A stretch of DNA of 50,573 bases from Bacillota bacterium (GTDB lineage Bacteria > Bacillota > UBA4882 > UBA8346), in assembly GCA_023429995.1 (NCBI GenBank), contig JAEZCE010000072.1, forward strand, positions 1 to 50,573, in the 5' to 3' direction. The notes below the pieces were generated by a model, which saw only the letters and a list, made by a program, of their open reading frames with translations, had not been told where the DNA came from and searched no databases. Every line of letters starts with the position of its first letter. Position 1 is the first letter of the stretch. The position numbers and the translations under genes were made by a program. This document shows, in pieces, positions 25,262 to 33,884 of this stretch.

Positions 25262-25439
25262 CATACTTTACAATTGTTATATTCATGATATATACTTCTT
25301 GCTGAGGGATTAAGCTAATTCAATGTTAAAATTGAAATTCAAATTTTTACTTTAATTCCTTATTTGGAAACTATTTTTTATTAAGCATATCCACCATCAT
25401 GCCGAAATATTTATTAACAGCCAGTACAGAGGTGAAAGT

Positions 25440-25913
25440 ATGGATCGCGTTATCGAGATTGTCAGTTTTATCATGAAACAGGTCCTTTTTCAAGGAGATA
25501 ACTCTTGTTCGGAACGCCTTCTCGTGGATGCTTTAGTTCAACAGGGATTTCAACCGGAAGAAATCGATCAAGCCTTTAAACTTTTACATTCACTTCCCAG
25601 CGCTCTCAAGGCAAATATCGAAGAACTGGATGAATTAACAGGTTTAGAGGATGGACACCGTATTTTTAGCCCCACAGAACGAAAAAAAATCACCGTAACT
25701 TGTCAGGGGGAAATTCTGCGTCTCTTTAACAGTTCTTTATTGACTCAAAATGAACTGGAAAAGATTTTGGCAGAGGCGTTACAAATGGAAACGAATGAAG
25801 TAGGGCTCAAAGAATTGGAACAGATATTGTATAAAGTAATTGTGGATGAGGAACGATTATTAATGATCATACCTCACCCGGTGGAAATGGGCCCATCATT
25901 CTTATTAAACTGA
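25440..25913 (+). CDS. Smg-like (DUF494) protein
   Basis: 157 residues. It begins DRVIEIVSFIMKQVLFQGDN, has a GFQPEEIDQAFKLLHSL helix pair and an EILRLFNSSLLTQNELEKIL helix, a layout like Smg/DUF494. In many proteobacteria smg lies exactly between dprA and topA, as here, which supports the call despite low similarity. Function is unknown. GAGGTGA precedes the ATG, and an intrinsic terminator follows. Confidence 0.65.
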   Translation: MDRVIEIVSFIMKQVLFQGDNSCSERLLVDALVQQGFQPEEIDQAFKLLHSLPSALKANIEELDELTGLEDGHRIFSPTERKKITVTCQGEILRLFNSSLLTQNELEKILAEALQMETNEVGLKELEQILYKVIVDEERLLMIIPHPVEMGPSFLLN

Positions 25914-25933
25914 CAAAATTCGCTTGCAACTTT

Positions 25934-25957
25934 GGGTTATTGGATAACCCTTTTTTT
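25934..25957 (+). terminator. Intrinsic terminator between smg-like gene and topA
   Basis: GGGTTAT-TGG-ATAACCC (25934-25950) followed by seven T. It separates topA from the preceding gene, so some read-through or a close topA promoter is needed. Confidence 0.85.
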
Positions 25958-25998
25958 ATGGGTCAATTTGGTTTGTAAAGGTAATGGGGGTCATTTAT

Positions 25999-28098
25999 TT
26001 GAAAACATTGGTTATCGTAGAATCACCGGCAAAGGCTAAGACCATTGAAAAATATCTCGGTAAAAAATATATGGTCAAAGCTTCCATGGGACATGTTATT
26101 GATTTACCTAAAAGCCAGTTCGGGGTGGATATTCCCAACGGCTTCAAGCCAAAGTATATTACGATTCGAGGCAAGGGAAAAATTATTCAGGAGTTAAAAG
26201 ACTCGGTTAAAAAGGCTGGAAACGTATTACTGGCCACCGACCCTGATCGCGAAGGCGAGGCAATTTCCTGGCATTTAGCGAACAGTTTGGATCTAAAGCC
26301 TGGACAGCTCAATCGGATTGAATTTCATGAAATCACTAAAAAAGCAATTGAAAGTTCCATCAAACATCCCCGGAAAATTGACTTGGACCGGGTTAATGCC
26401 CAACAAGCCAGACGGATTTTAGACCGGATAGTGGGTTATGAATTAAGTCCTTTGCTTTGGAAAAAAGTCCGGCGGGGTCTAAGCGCCGGCCGGGTTCAAT
26501 CTGTGGCCGTTCGGCTAGTTTGTGAACGGGAGCAGGAGATCCAAGATTTTAAGCCAGAAGAATATTGGAGCATTACCGGTAATTTTATTACTGCCAAAAA
26601 TGAGAGTTTCGCGGCCAAACTGGCTACCATTGGCAAGAAAAAGTTAAATGTAACCAACGCCAAAGATGCCAAGCAAATTCAATCGGATATTAAAAAGAAT
26701 CAGTTTGAAGTTGCCGAAGTGAAAAAAAAGGAGCGGTTGCGATTCCCGGCCCCGCCTTTTACCACGAGCAGTTTGCAACAGGAAGCTGCCCGGAAACACG
26801 GTTTTGGCCCCAGAAAAACCATGATGATCGCCCAACAGTTATATGAAGGGTTGGAAATCGGCGAGGCCGGAGTTGAAGGACTCATAACTTATATGCGTAC
26901 GGATTCTGTCCGAGTGGCGGAAGAGGCGCAGACCCTCGCAAGAGAAGTCATCAAAGAACGTTATGGTGTAAATTTTGTGCCGGAAACAGCGCCGGTCTAT
27001 AAAACCAAAACCGCTGGGGCTCAGGAAGCCCATGAAGCGATCCGTCCCACCAATGTTACGCGGAACCCTGAATCTTTGAAGGCTTTTTTGAACAAAGATC
27101 AGTTTCGCATTTACCAGTTGATTTGGGCCCGTTTTATTGCCAGTCAAATGAAGCCCGCGTTGTTTGATACAGTTGCTGCCGATATTCGTGGAGGCGATTA
27201 TGTATTTCGGGCCAATGGCAACCTTCTCAAATTTCCGGGCTTTCTCGGAGTATACCAGGAAGGCAAGGATGATGAAATTCCCGAGGAAGAAGCCCAATTA
27301 CCGGAACTCAAGGAACATGATGAGGTTCAATTGGTGAAGGTCGATCCCAAACAGCATTTTACCCAACCGCCACCAAGGTATACTGAGGCGACCCTTATCA
27401 AAATGCTTGAAGAAAAAGGAATCGGCAGGCCCAGTACTTATGCCCCGACAATTGATACCATTCTGAAACGGAATTATGTTCTGATGGAAGAGAAGCGACT
27501 AAAACCGACTGACCTTGGGAAAGTAGTGGTCGATTTACTGAAACAAAAATTTCCCAAGGTTGTCGATTATGATTTTACGGCGGATATGGAAGAAAGGCTG
27601 GATAAAATCGCCGAAGGCGACATCGACTGGGTTAAGGTTTTGGCGGAGTTTTATGATCCTTTCAGTGAGGAAGTCAAAACAGCCCTCCAAGATGTGGAAC
27701 GAATCGAATTGCCTCAGGAAGAAAGCGATGTAGTTTGCGAAAAGTGCGGCCGCAAAATGGTTTATAAATACGGCCGTTTTGGAAAATTTTTAGCTTGTCC
27801 GGCCTATCCGGAGTGCAAGAATACAAAACCCGTCCGGAAAGATATGGGGGTAAGCTGCCCCAAATGTGGAACCGGGCAAATTACTGAGCGTAAATCGAAA
27901 AAAGGTCGTTTTTTTTACGGGTGCAATCAGTATCCCGCCTGCGACTTTGTCAGCTGGGAGCGCCCCTTTAAAACTCCCTGTCCTCAATGCGGCAGTATGT
28001 GTGTTTTAAAAGGAAGCAAGGATAATAAAAATATTGTTTGCCTGAAAGAAGGTTGCGGCTACACCGCGAAATTTGAAGAACAAGGTGAGAATGATTGA
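25999..28098 (+). CDS. topA: DNA topoisomerase I
   Basis: 699 residues from the TTG at 25999, giving the standard KTLVIVESPAKAKTIEKYLG start behind GGGGGT. The Toprim domain ends with DPDREGEAI. The catalytic Tyr is at about 298 in GLITYMRTDS. RPTN and GRPSTYAPTI follow. Three Cys4 zinc modules close the protein (CEKCGRKM..., CPKCGTGQ..., CPQCGSMC...). It relaxes negative supercoils. An alternative ATG at 25984 would start inside the ribosome binding site. The stop overlaps the trmFO start. Confidence 0.96.
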   Translation: MKTLVIVESPAKAKTIEKYLGKKYMVKASMGHVIDLPKSQFGVDIPNGFKPKYITIRGKGKIIQELKDSVKKAGNVLLATDPDREGEAISWHLANSLDLKPGQLNRIEFHEITKKAIESSIKHPRKIDLDRVNAQQARRILDRIVGYELSPLLWKKVRRGLSAGRVQSVAVRLVCEREQEIQDFKPEEYWSITGNFITAKNESFAAKLATIGKKKLNVTNAKDAKQIQSDIKKNQFEVAEVKKKERLRFPAPPFTTSSLQQEAARKHGFGPRKTMMIAQQLYEGLEIGEAGVEGLITYMRTDSVRVAEEAQTLAREVIKERYGVNFVPETAPVYKTKTAGAQEAHEAIRPTNVTRNPESLKAFLNKDQFRIYQLIWARFIASQMKPALFDTVAADIRGGDYVFRANGNLLKFPGFLGVYQEGKDDEIPEEEAQLPELKEHDEVQLVKVDPKQHFTQPPPRYTEATLIKMLEEKGIGRPSTYAPTIDTILKRNYVLMEEKRLKPTDLGKVVVDLLKQKFPKVVDYDFTADMEERLDKIAEGDIDWVKVLAEFYDPFSEEVKTALQDVERIELPQEESDVVCEKCGRKMVYKYGRFGKFLACPAYPECKNTKPVRKDMGVSCPKCGTGQITERKSKKGRFFYGCNQYPACDFVSWERPFKTPCPQCGSMCVLKGSKDNKNIVCLKEGCGYTAKFEEQGEND

Positions 28099-29396
28099 AT
28101 CCTGTTAAAGTAATCGGAGCGGGTTTAGCTGGAGCAGAAGCCGCATGGCAGTTGGTTAATAGAGGGATACCGGTTAAGTTATGGGAGATGCGACCGGAAA
28201 AGCTAACACCGGCTCATAAAACCGGCCAATTCGCTGAATTAGTTTGCAGTAATTCCTTACGCGGATCCTCTTTGGAAAATGCCGTAGGTCTTTTAAAAGA
28301 AGAAATGCGGCTTTTAAACTCTTTAATTATGAAAGCCGCCTTGGAAACCGAAGTTCCGGCCGGAGGCGCTCTGGCGGTTGATCGTCAGAAGTTTGCCGAA
28401 TATGTTACCGATACCCTGTCCAATCATCCTCTCTTAGAAGTGATTCACGCCGAAGTTGAGGATATCCCTGAGGGTTTAACTGTTATTGCCACAGGGCCCC
28501 TAACTTCACCCCGGTTGTCAAAAGCTATCCGGAACTTGATAGGACAAGATTACTTTTATTTCTATGATGCTGCGGCCCCGATTGTAACTGCAGAGTCTTT
28601 GGACCATGAAATTGTTTTTGCTGCATCCCGTTATGATAAAGGGGAGGGCGTCTATTTGAATTGCCCTTTTTCCAAGGGAGATTATCAAGGATTTTGGAAT
28701 GAAATCGTTTCGGCGCAGGTTGCTGAAGGACATTTACCCTCTGAAAAAAAGATTTTTTTTGAAGGATGCATGCCCATCGAAGTATTGGCTTCCCGGGGAA
28801 TCGAAACCATGCGTTATGGCCCGATGAAACCGGTAGGCATCACGGACCCCAAGACGGGAAAATGGCCTTATGCTGTTGTTCAACTCCGGCCCGAGGATCA
28901 GGAAAACCGTTTGTATAATTTAGTAGGATTTCAAACCCACCTTCAATGGGGAGAACAACAAAGGGTTTTTCGTAAAATCCCGGGACTCCAAAATGCCGAG
29001 TTTGTCAGATATGGAGTCATGCACCGTAATACTTACTTAAATGCGCCGGTGGTTTTACATAAAACATTACAGTCTAAAACGAGAAGCGATCTTTTTTTTG
29101 CCGGTCAAATGACGGGTGTGGAGGGTTATGTTGAATCAAGCGCTTCCGGTCTGCTTGCCGGCATTAATTGTGCCCAATTTATCATGGAAAAACCGCTCAT
29201 TGAATTTTCCCCTGAAACTGCTGTCGGATCTTTAATGAATTATATTTGTAATGCTGATCCGAAGTATTTTCAACCCATGAATGTAAACTACGGTCTATTT
29301 CCTCCCATTCAAGATCCCATCAAGGGTAAAAAAGAAAGAAGACTGGCTCTGGCTAGTCGTTCGTTGACAAAAATTCGACAATTTTATTTAATTTAG
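28095..29396 (+). CDS. trmFO: Methylenetetrahydrofolate-tRNA (uracil-54) methyltransferase TrmFO
   Basis: 433 residues, TTG start overlapping the topA stop, AAGGTGAG upstream. The FAD-binding IGAGLAGAEAAWQL and WEMRPEKLTPAHKTGQFAELV with CSNSLRG are characteristic. The active-site region PVGITDPKTGKWPYAVVQLR and GQMTGVEGYVESSASGLLAG follow. It makes ribothymidine at tRNA position 54 using methylene-THF and FADH2. Confidence 0.96.
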   Translation: MNPVKVIGAGLAGAEAAWQLVNRGIPVKLWEMRPEKLTPAHKTGQFAELVCSNSLRGSSLENAVGLLKEEMRLLNSLIMKAALETEVPAGGALAVDRQKFAEYVTDTLSNHPLLEVIHAEVEDIPEGLTVIATGPLTSPRLSKAIRNLIGQDYFYFYDAAAPIVTAESLDHEIVFAASRYDKGEGVYLNCPFSKGDYQGFWNEIVSAQVAEGHLPSEKKIFFEGCMPIEVLASRGIETMRYGPMKPVGITDPKTGKWPYAVVQLRPEDQENRLYNLVGFQTHLQWGEQQRVFRKIPGLQNAEFVRYGVMHRNTYLNAPVVLHKTLQSKTRSDLFFAGQMTGVEGYVESSASGLLAGINCAQFIMEKPLIEFSPETAVGSLMNYICNADPKYFQPMNVNYGLFPPIQDPIKGKKERRLALASRSLTKIRQFYLI

Positions 29397-29442
29397 TAAA
29401 AGATTCCAAAATCAACCTGCGATTGTTAAATTTCGGTTTTTG

Positions 29443-29471
29443 TTGTCATTTTTCGTCAATTGTGTTATGAT
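29443..29471 (+). promoter_or_regulatory. Promoter of xerC-codY
   Basis: TTGTCA (29443-29448), a 17-base spacer and TATGAT (29466-29471). The start codon follows 15 bases later, so the leader is very short. Confidence 0.7.
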
Positions 29472-29486
29472 TGAGGGCGAGAATAA

Positions 29487-30395
29487 ATGTTTAAATTGGA
29501 AAATTTAGTTGATGAATTCTTGATTTACCTTCGGGCTAACAAGAATTACTCAAAACAAACCTTGGAAAGTTATGGCCTTGATTTACGACAATTTATGACT
29601 TTTTTCGACAAAGCGCCGGTTTCAACGTTGGAAGAAATTGATCATTTAATATTTAGAAAATATTTGGCTATATTAAAAGATGAGCAGTTGGCCCGCAGGT
29701 CTATTGCTCGGAAAATTTCTTGTTTACGGTCTTTTTTTAAATTTCTTTGTCGGCAAGGTTACTTAATGAACAATCCAATTCAAGGGGTTTCAACGCCTAA
29801 GTTGGAAAAACGCTTGCCCGAATTTCTATATCCCGAAGAACTTGAGAGTTTATTGAAACTTCCGGACCTCTCCAGCATTTTAGGAATAAGAGACCAAGCT
29901 ATTTTGGAAGTCTTTTATTCCAGCGGCCTTCGTTTACAAGAGTTGGTTGGCCTAACATTGGCTGATCTTGATTTGGATCGGGGATATCTGCGGGTTTACG
30001 GGAAAGGAGCCAAAGAACGCCTTGTTCCACTTGGTGGTTGCGCGAAACGTGCTTTGATTAAATATTTGAAAGAGGTGAGACCAAAGTTAATTTTGAAAGG
30101 GAATAGCTCAAAACAAACGCTGAATGTCTTTTTAAATTATCGGGGCACACGTTTGAGTGGCCGTAGTATTCAACGACTTATGGACAAATATCTACAGCAG
30201 CTGGCCCTCCATCGTAAAATAAGTCCACATACTCTCCGGCATACCTTTGCAACCCATTTATTGGAAAACGGCGCCGATTTAAGAGTGGTGCAGGAGTTAT
30301 TAGGCCATGTAGATATATCGAGCACCCAAATTTATACCCATTTGACGAAAGAAAGAATTCGCGCAGTTTATCTAAAAAGTCATCCTAGGGCGTAA
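29487..30395 (+). CDS. xerC: Tyrosine recombinase XerC
   Basis: 302 residues. A SAM-like N-terminal core-binding domain (1-100) precedes the catalytic domain with Arg149 (SSGLRLQEL), Lys173 (GKGAKER), His248 and Arg251 (HTLRHTFATHLL), His274 (LLGHVDISS) and Tyr283 (QIYTH). All catalytic residues are present. It resolves chromosome dimers at dif with XerD. Position after trmFO matches the Bacillus order (codV). Confidence 0.93.
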   Translation: MFKLENLVDEFLIYLRANKNYSKQTLESYGLDLRQFMTFFDKAPVSTLEEIDHLIFRKYLAILKDEQLARRSIARKISCLRSFFKFLCRQGYLMNNPIQGVSTPKLEKRLPEFLYPEELESLLKLPDLSSILGIRDQAILEVFYSSGLRLQELVGLTLADLDLDRGYLRVYGKGAKERLVPLGGCAKRALIKYLKEVRPKLILKGNSSKQTLNVFLNYRGTRLSGRSIQRLMDKYLQQLALHRKISPHTLRHTFATHLLENGADLRVVQELLGHVDISSTQIYTHLTKERIRAVYLKSHPRA

Positions 30396-30468
30396 ATCAT
30401 AGCTTTGCGAAATTTATGGAATACTAAAGTAAATACTAAAATTGGAAAACCATGAGGAGAGATGTGCC

Positions 30469-31209
30469 ATGTCTTTATTGCAAAAAATACAAGAATTGGA
30501 AAGCTTACTAAAAAAGGAACAATTAACTGTAAATGAACTGGTATCGGGGATTTCACAGGAAATTGCCTCCAACGTTTATCTGGTGAATGCGGAAGGCAAA
30601 ATACTTAGCTATACTTTGAACGAAGGTAAAGAGGACAACAATGCTTCACTCGCACTAAAGCTTGAATTTAAACAGCGTGTGGGGTTTGTCTTTCAGACGG
30701 TCGCCAATTTGCCTCTGGAAAGTAATTTCTTGGAAAACGATAATAGCTTTTCAGCGAACACCTTTATGACAATCGTTCCGATTCGCCATTTATCATCTGC
30801 TGCCGGGCATCTGTTACTTACTAAAAAAGGCCAGCAGTTCTCGGAAGAAGAACTAATATTAGCTGAAACTTCCTCATTGCTGTCAGGAATCTATTTGTAT
30901 GAAAAAGGCAACCCAGAGGATTCCGATTCCAAACAATATAATAATATTGAAATGGTTTTGGAATCTCTTTCTTTTTCCGAAATCAAGGCTATCAACAGCG
31001 TTTTTGCCGAATTGGATGGTATGGAAGGTTTTCTGGTAGCCAGTAAAATTGCCGATCGGATTGGAATTTCCCGTTCGGTCATTGTAAATGCCATGCGTAA
31101 ATTGGAAAGCGCCGGGATAGTTAATTCCCGTTCACTGGGAATCAAGGGGACTTATATTAAAATTAAAAACAGCTCATTCCTTGATGCCCTAAAAGCTAGA
31201 GTCCGCTAA
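30469..31209 (+). CDS. codY: Global regulator CodY
   Basis: 246 residues. The N-terminal GAF domain, which senses branched-chain amino acids in relatives, begins LLQKIQELESLLKK. The C-terminal winged helix contains ASKIADRIGISRSVIVNAMR and SLGIKGTYIKI, almost the Bacillus sequence. CodY represses biosynthetic and catabolic genes in rich conditions. GAGGAGA at 30454-30460 sets the ATG at 30469. The usual hslV-hslU pair between xerC and codY is absent, and the gap is only 73 bases. Confidence 0.95.
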   Translation: MSLLQKIQELESLLKKEQLTVNELVSGISQEIASNVYLVNAEGKILSYTLNEGKEDNNASLALKLEFKQRVGFVFQTVANLPLESNFLENDNSFSANTFMTIVPIRHLSSAAGHLLLTKKGQQFSEEELILAETSSLLSGIYLYEKGNPEDSDSKQYNNIEMVLESLSFSEIKAINSVFAELDGMEGFLVASKIADRIGISRSVIVNAMRKLESAGIVNSRSLGIKGTYIKIKNSSFLDALKARVR

Positions 31210-31236
31210 TCCATTGGATGGGACGACCCAATGGAT
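31209..31236. other. Perfect hairpin just after codY
   Basis: ATCCATTGG and CCAATGGAT form a 9-bp stem with a 10-base loop overlapping the codY stop. No T-run follows; it may stabilise the 3' end. Confidence 0.45.
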
Positions 31237-31313
31237 TGAAGGAATAAAAACGAACATTTCTTTGGATCGCTTATCGGAAAAGTGGGTTTTTTATTCTTAC
31301 ATTTTTTCAAATC

Positions 31314-31356
31314 AAAAGCACTACTTATTGGCATAGCTAATAAAGTAGTGCTTTTT
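31314..31356 (+). terminator. Intrinsic terminator after codY
   Basis: AAAAGCACTACTT (31314-31326) pairs with AAGTAGTGCTTTT (31343-31355), ending in a T run. It separates codY from araR. Confidence 0.85.
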
Positions 31357-31477
31357 ATTCGGTATTTGAAGGAAAGCATCTAAAGGCGTAGAATTCTAAC
31401 TTTCAGCATTCCCGTCCGTTGGATTGTTTTATTTAGGGTGTTCCGCGCAGATACGAAAATTACGAGTAGGTGAAGGA

Positions 31478-32560
31478 TTGGTAGATTCAGGACGTTTATT
31501 ACCAAAGTATTCACAGCTTAAAGAATACTTAAAAAAACAGATTCGCCAGGGGAAAATCCTCTATGGGCAACAATTAGCCTCGGAGAATATTTTGGTCAAG
31601 CAGTTCCGGATGAGCCGTCAGACGGTACGCCAGGCATTAGGTGATTTGGAAAACGAAGGTTGGATAGAGCGCGAACAAGGAAGAGGCACTTTTTGCATTT
31701 ACCGGGAAAAACTGATGACTAGGGGAAACATTGCGGTTTTAACTACTTATATATCGGAATATATATTTCCAACACTGATCCGCGGAATTGAGGAAATTTT
31801 AAGCGAGGCGGGTTATAACTTGATATTGGCCAATACGAACAATGACAAAATCAAAGAAGCGCAATGCCTGGAAAATATCTTGAATCAGGATATCGCCGGG
31901 GTCATTATCGAGCCGACCCAAAGTTCCCAGCCGAATGTGAATATCGATTACTTCCGTGAATTTGAAAAACGGCGGATTCCTTATTTAATGTTGCATGCTT
32001 TCTTTAATGATTTGGATCCTGCCTATATTATGATGGATGATTATCGGGGCGGTTATTTGGCTGCCCAATATTTGATTCAGTTGGGACATAGGGAAATTGC
32101 CGCTATTTTCAAGGGTGACGACCTTCAAGGAGTCAAAAGAGAGGCTGGTTTTACGGCGGCCATGAAGGAACATCATTTGGATATTCAAGAGAATTATTTG
32201 GGGAATTATCGGACTGAGGAAATGTTGGGCTTTTCTGAGCTTTTTGTCCAAACTCTTATGGAAAAACAACCTCAACCGACAGCGATTGTTTGTTATAATG
32301 ACCAGATTGCATTGAAAGTAATGGAGGCAATTCGAAACCGCGGGCTAAAAATACCGGATGATATTTCGGTGATTGGTTTTGATGACTCAAGCCTTGCAAC
32401 AGCCTCTGAAATTAAGTTAACCACGATTAAACACCCAAAAGCCGAGATGGGACGGAAGGCAGCAAAATTTATCATTGATATGGTTGAAAACCGGATTGAA
32501 AAACCTTCCTTTATTTATCAACCCGAATTGATTATCCGCAAATCCTGTAGAAGTCTTTAA
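31478..32560 (+). CDS. araR: Arabinose-type transcriptional repressor AraR
   Basis: 360 residues. A GntR-type winged helix (LLPKYSQLKEYLKKQIRQGK, SRQTVRQALGDLENEGW, REQGRGTF) is fused to a LacI-type sugar-binding domain. VLTTYISEYIFPTLIRGIEE, DLQGVKREAGF and CYNDQIALKV match B. subtilis AraR almost phrase for phrase. AraR represses L-arabinose genes until the sugar binds. I favour the TTG at 31478, preceded by AGGTGAAGG; the frame is open to 31424. An AraR-like operator is seen before araD (48202). The gene ends in its own terminator, so it is monocistronic. Confidence 0.88.
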   Translation: MVDSGRLLPKYSQLKEYLKKQIRQGKILYGQQLASENILVKQFRMSRQTVRQALGDLENEGWIEREQGRGTFCIYREKLMTRGNIAVLTTYISEYIFPTLIRGIEEILSEAGYNLILANTNNDKIKEAQCLENILNQDIAGVIIEPTQSSQPNVNIDYFREFEKRRIPYLMLHAFFNDLDPAYIMMDDYRGGYLAAQYLIQLGHREIAAIFKGDDLQGVKREAGFTAAMKEHHLDIQENYLGNYRTEEMLGFSELFVQTLMEKQPQPTAIVCYNDQIALKVMEAIRNRGLKIPDDISVIGFDDSSLATASEIKLTTIKHPKAEMGRKAAKFIIDMVENRIEKPSFIYQPELIIRKSCRSL

Positions 32561-32682
32561 TTTATTATATCGTCAAATAATTTATGGAGTGTGTTGGGAT
32601 TATTGTCATAAAGATACCTTATGAAATCGCATAAAATGTAATTTTCAAGTTTATGTTTGTTGCTAGATTTGTAATTTGGAAG

Positions 32683-32713
32683 AGAAAGAACTATGATGTT
32701 CTTTCTTTTTTTT
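32683..32713 (+). terminator. Intrinsic terminator after araR
   Basis: AGAAAGAAC-TATGAT-GTTCTTTCT followed by at least seven T (32707-32713). Confidence 0.85.
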
Positions 32714-32829
32714 GCTTCATTAAAGGATGCTGTCCTCCATCGCTTCGATCTAATTCCCCCAAAATAAAGGCCTAAAAATATTATAAAAAATCATGATTGA
32801 TTACTAGATTTTTAAATAGAGTTTAAAAA

Positions 32830-32903
32830 ATCGTAAAAAACTTTAGAAAAGATTTCATCGTTTCTGGAAATTATTAAATGCTATCGTTACAGATTTGTAA
32901 AAA
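32830..32903 (+). promoter_or_regulatory. Conserved upstream activating sequence, copy 1
   Basis: A half-site ATCGTAAAAA at 32830 is followed exactly 53 bp later by the 21-bp element at 32883-32903 (ATCGTTACAG, then ATTTGTAAAAA). Both parts recur before the transporter operon with the same spacing. The element ends 15 bp before the -35, a position typical for an activator. Confidence 0.7.
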
Positions 32904-32918
32904 ACGAAATTATCTTCA

Positions 32919-32948
32919 TTGAAGTCAAATTCATTAAAAAGCTAAAAT
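32919..32948 (+). promoter_or_regulatory. Promoter of the ulaE-lyxK operon
   Basis: TTGAAG (32919-32924), an 18-base spacer and TAAAAT (32943-32948). The weak -35 suits activator dependence. Confidence 0.6.
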
Positions 32949-33034
32949 AAAGACATAGTTTGGGGAGGGAGATACTTCATTGTCTTCCTTCTCCCCACTC
33001 TAACAGGTACTTTTTTGGAGAGGAGGCATTGTAT

Positions 33035-33871
33035 TTGGAAGTATATCGTTTAGGACTTTATGAAAAATCCATGCCGAATTCTTTATCCATGAAAGAGAAG
33101 CTAATTGAAACGAAAAAAGCTGGGTTTGATTTTATGGAATTAAGTGTTGACGAAACGGATGATAAACTAGAGCGATTGAAATGGGATGGAATTTATCGCT
33201 TAGAGATTCTCAAGATGATTTGGGAAACTGGAACCAAAATTGCAACCATGTGCCTTAGCGGTCATAGAAAATATCCTATTGGCAGTGAAAATGAACAGAT
33301 CCGGAACAAAGGCATGGAAATGATGTTCGATGCAATTGATCTCGCTGTTGATATCGGTGTGCGAGTTATTCAAATTGCCGGATACGATGAGTATTATCAG
33401 CCATCAAATGAAAATACCAAGCGGTTATTTTCGGAGAATCTGATGATAAGTACGCAATATGCAGCCCAAAAAGGTGTTATTTTGGCTTTTGAAACCATGG
33501 AAACAGAGTTTATGAATACAGTGAAAAAAGCCATGCAACAAGTCAATAAAATCAAATCTCCTTATCTTAAGGTATATCCGGATCTTGGAAATATAACCAA
33601 TGCAGCACTACAGTATAATCATACGGTCTACCAGGATCTTGTCACAGGCAGGGGAAATATTGCCGCGATGCATTTGAAAGAAACGAGGCCCGGGAAATTC
33701 CGAGAGATTCCTTTTGGCACAGGACATGTAGACTTTGGAAATGGTATAAAAACCGCAAGTAAAATGGGTGTGAGACTGTTTGTGGGAGAGTTCTGGTATG
33801 TTGGTAATAAGGACTGGCAGAATCAATTGAAATTTGCAAACAATTTCTTAAGAGCAAAGTTTGGCGAATAA
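33035..33871 (+). CDS. ulaE: L-ribulose-5-phosphate 3-epimerase (UlaE/SgbU type)
   Basis: 278 residues of the xylose isomerase-like TIM barrel family. The metal ligands expected for UlaE are all visible: Glu in LAFETMETEF, Asp in VYPDLGNI, His in AAMHLKETRPG and Glu in LFVGEFWY. The start EVYRLGLYEKSMPNSLSMKEKL is typical. It interconverts L-xylulose-5-P and L-ribulose-5-P. AGGAGG (33021-33026) points to the TTG at 33035. The longer frame from 32960 runs through the leader. It is directly followed by the L-xylulose kinase-like gene, a logical pair. Confidence 0.88.
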   Translation: MEVYRLGLYEKSMPNSLSMKEKLIETKKAGFDFMELSVDETDDKLERLKWDGIYRLEILKMIWETGTKIATMCLSGHRKYPIGSENEQIRNKGMEMMFDAIDLAVDIGVRVIQIAGYDEYYQPSNENTKRLFSENLMISTQYAAQKGVILAFETMETEFMNTVKKAMQQVNKIKSPYLKVYPDLGNITNAALQYNHTVYQDLVTGRGNIAAMHLKETRPGKFREIPFGTGHVDFGNGIKTASKMGVRLFVGEFWYVGNKDWQNQLKFANNFLRAKFGE

Positions 33872-33884
33872 CTCTGGAGAAAGG

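Larger units (their letters stand above)
32561..33034. other. Intergenic region with terminator and activator-type promoter
   Basis: It contains the araR terminator (32683-32713), the conserved promoter array (32830-32948) and a leader of about 80 bases. A G-rich hairpin in the leader (GGGGAG near 32962 with CTCCCC near 32993) lies before the ulaE-like gene. Confidence 0.7.

Noticed and set aside
26839..27297. 152-codon open frame on the minus strand
   Set aside because: It is antisense to topA, in a region where the topA protein motifs are unbroken.
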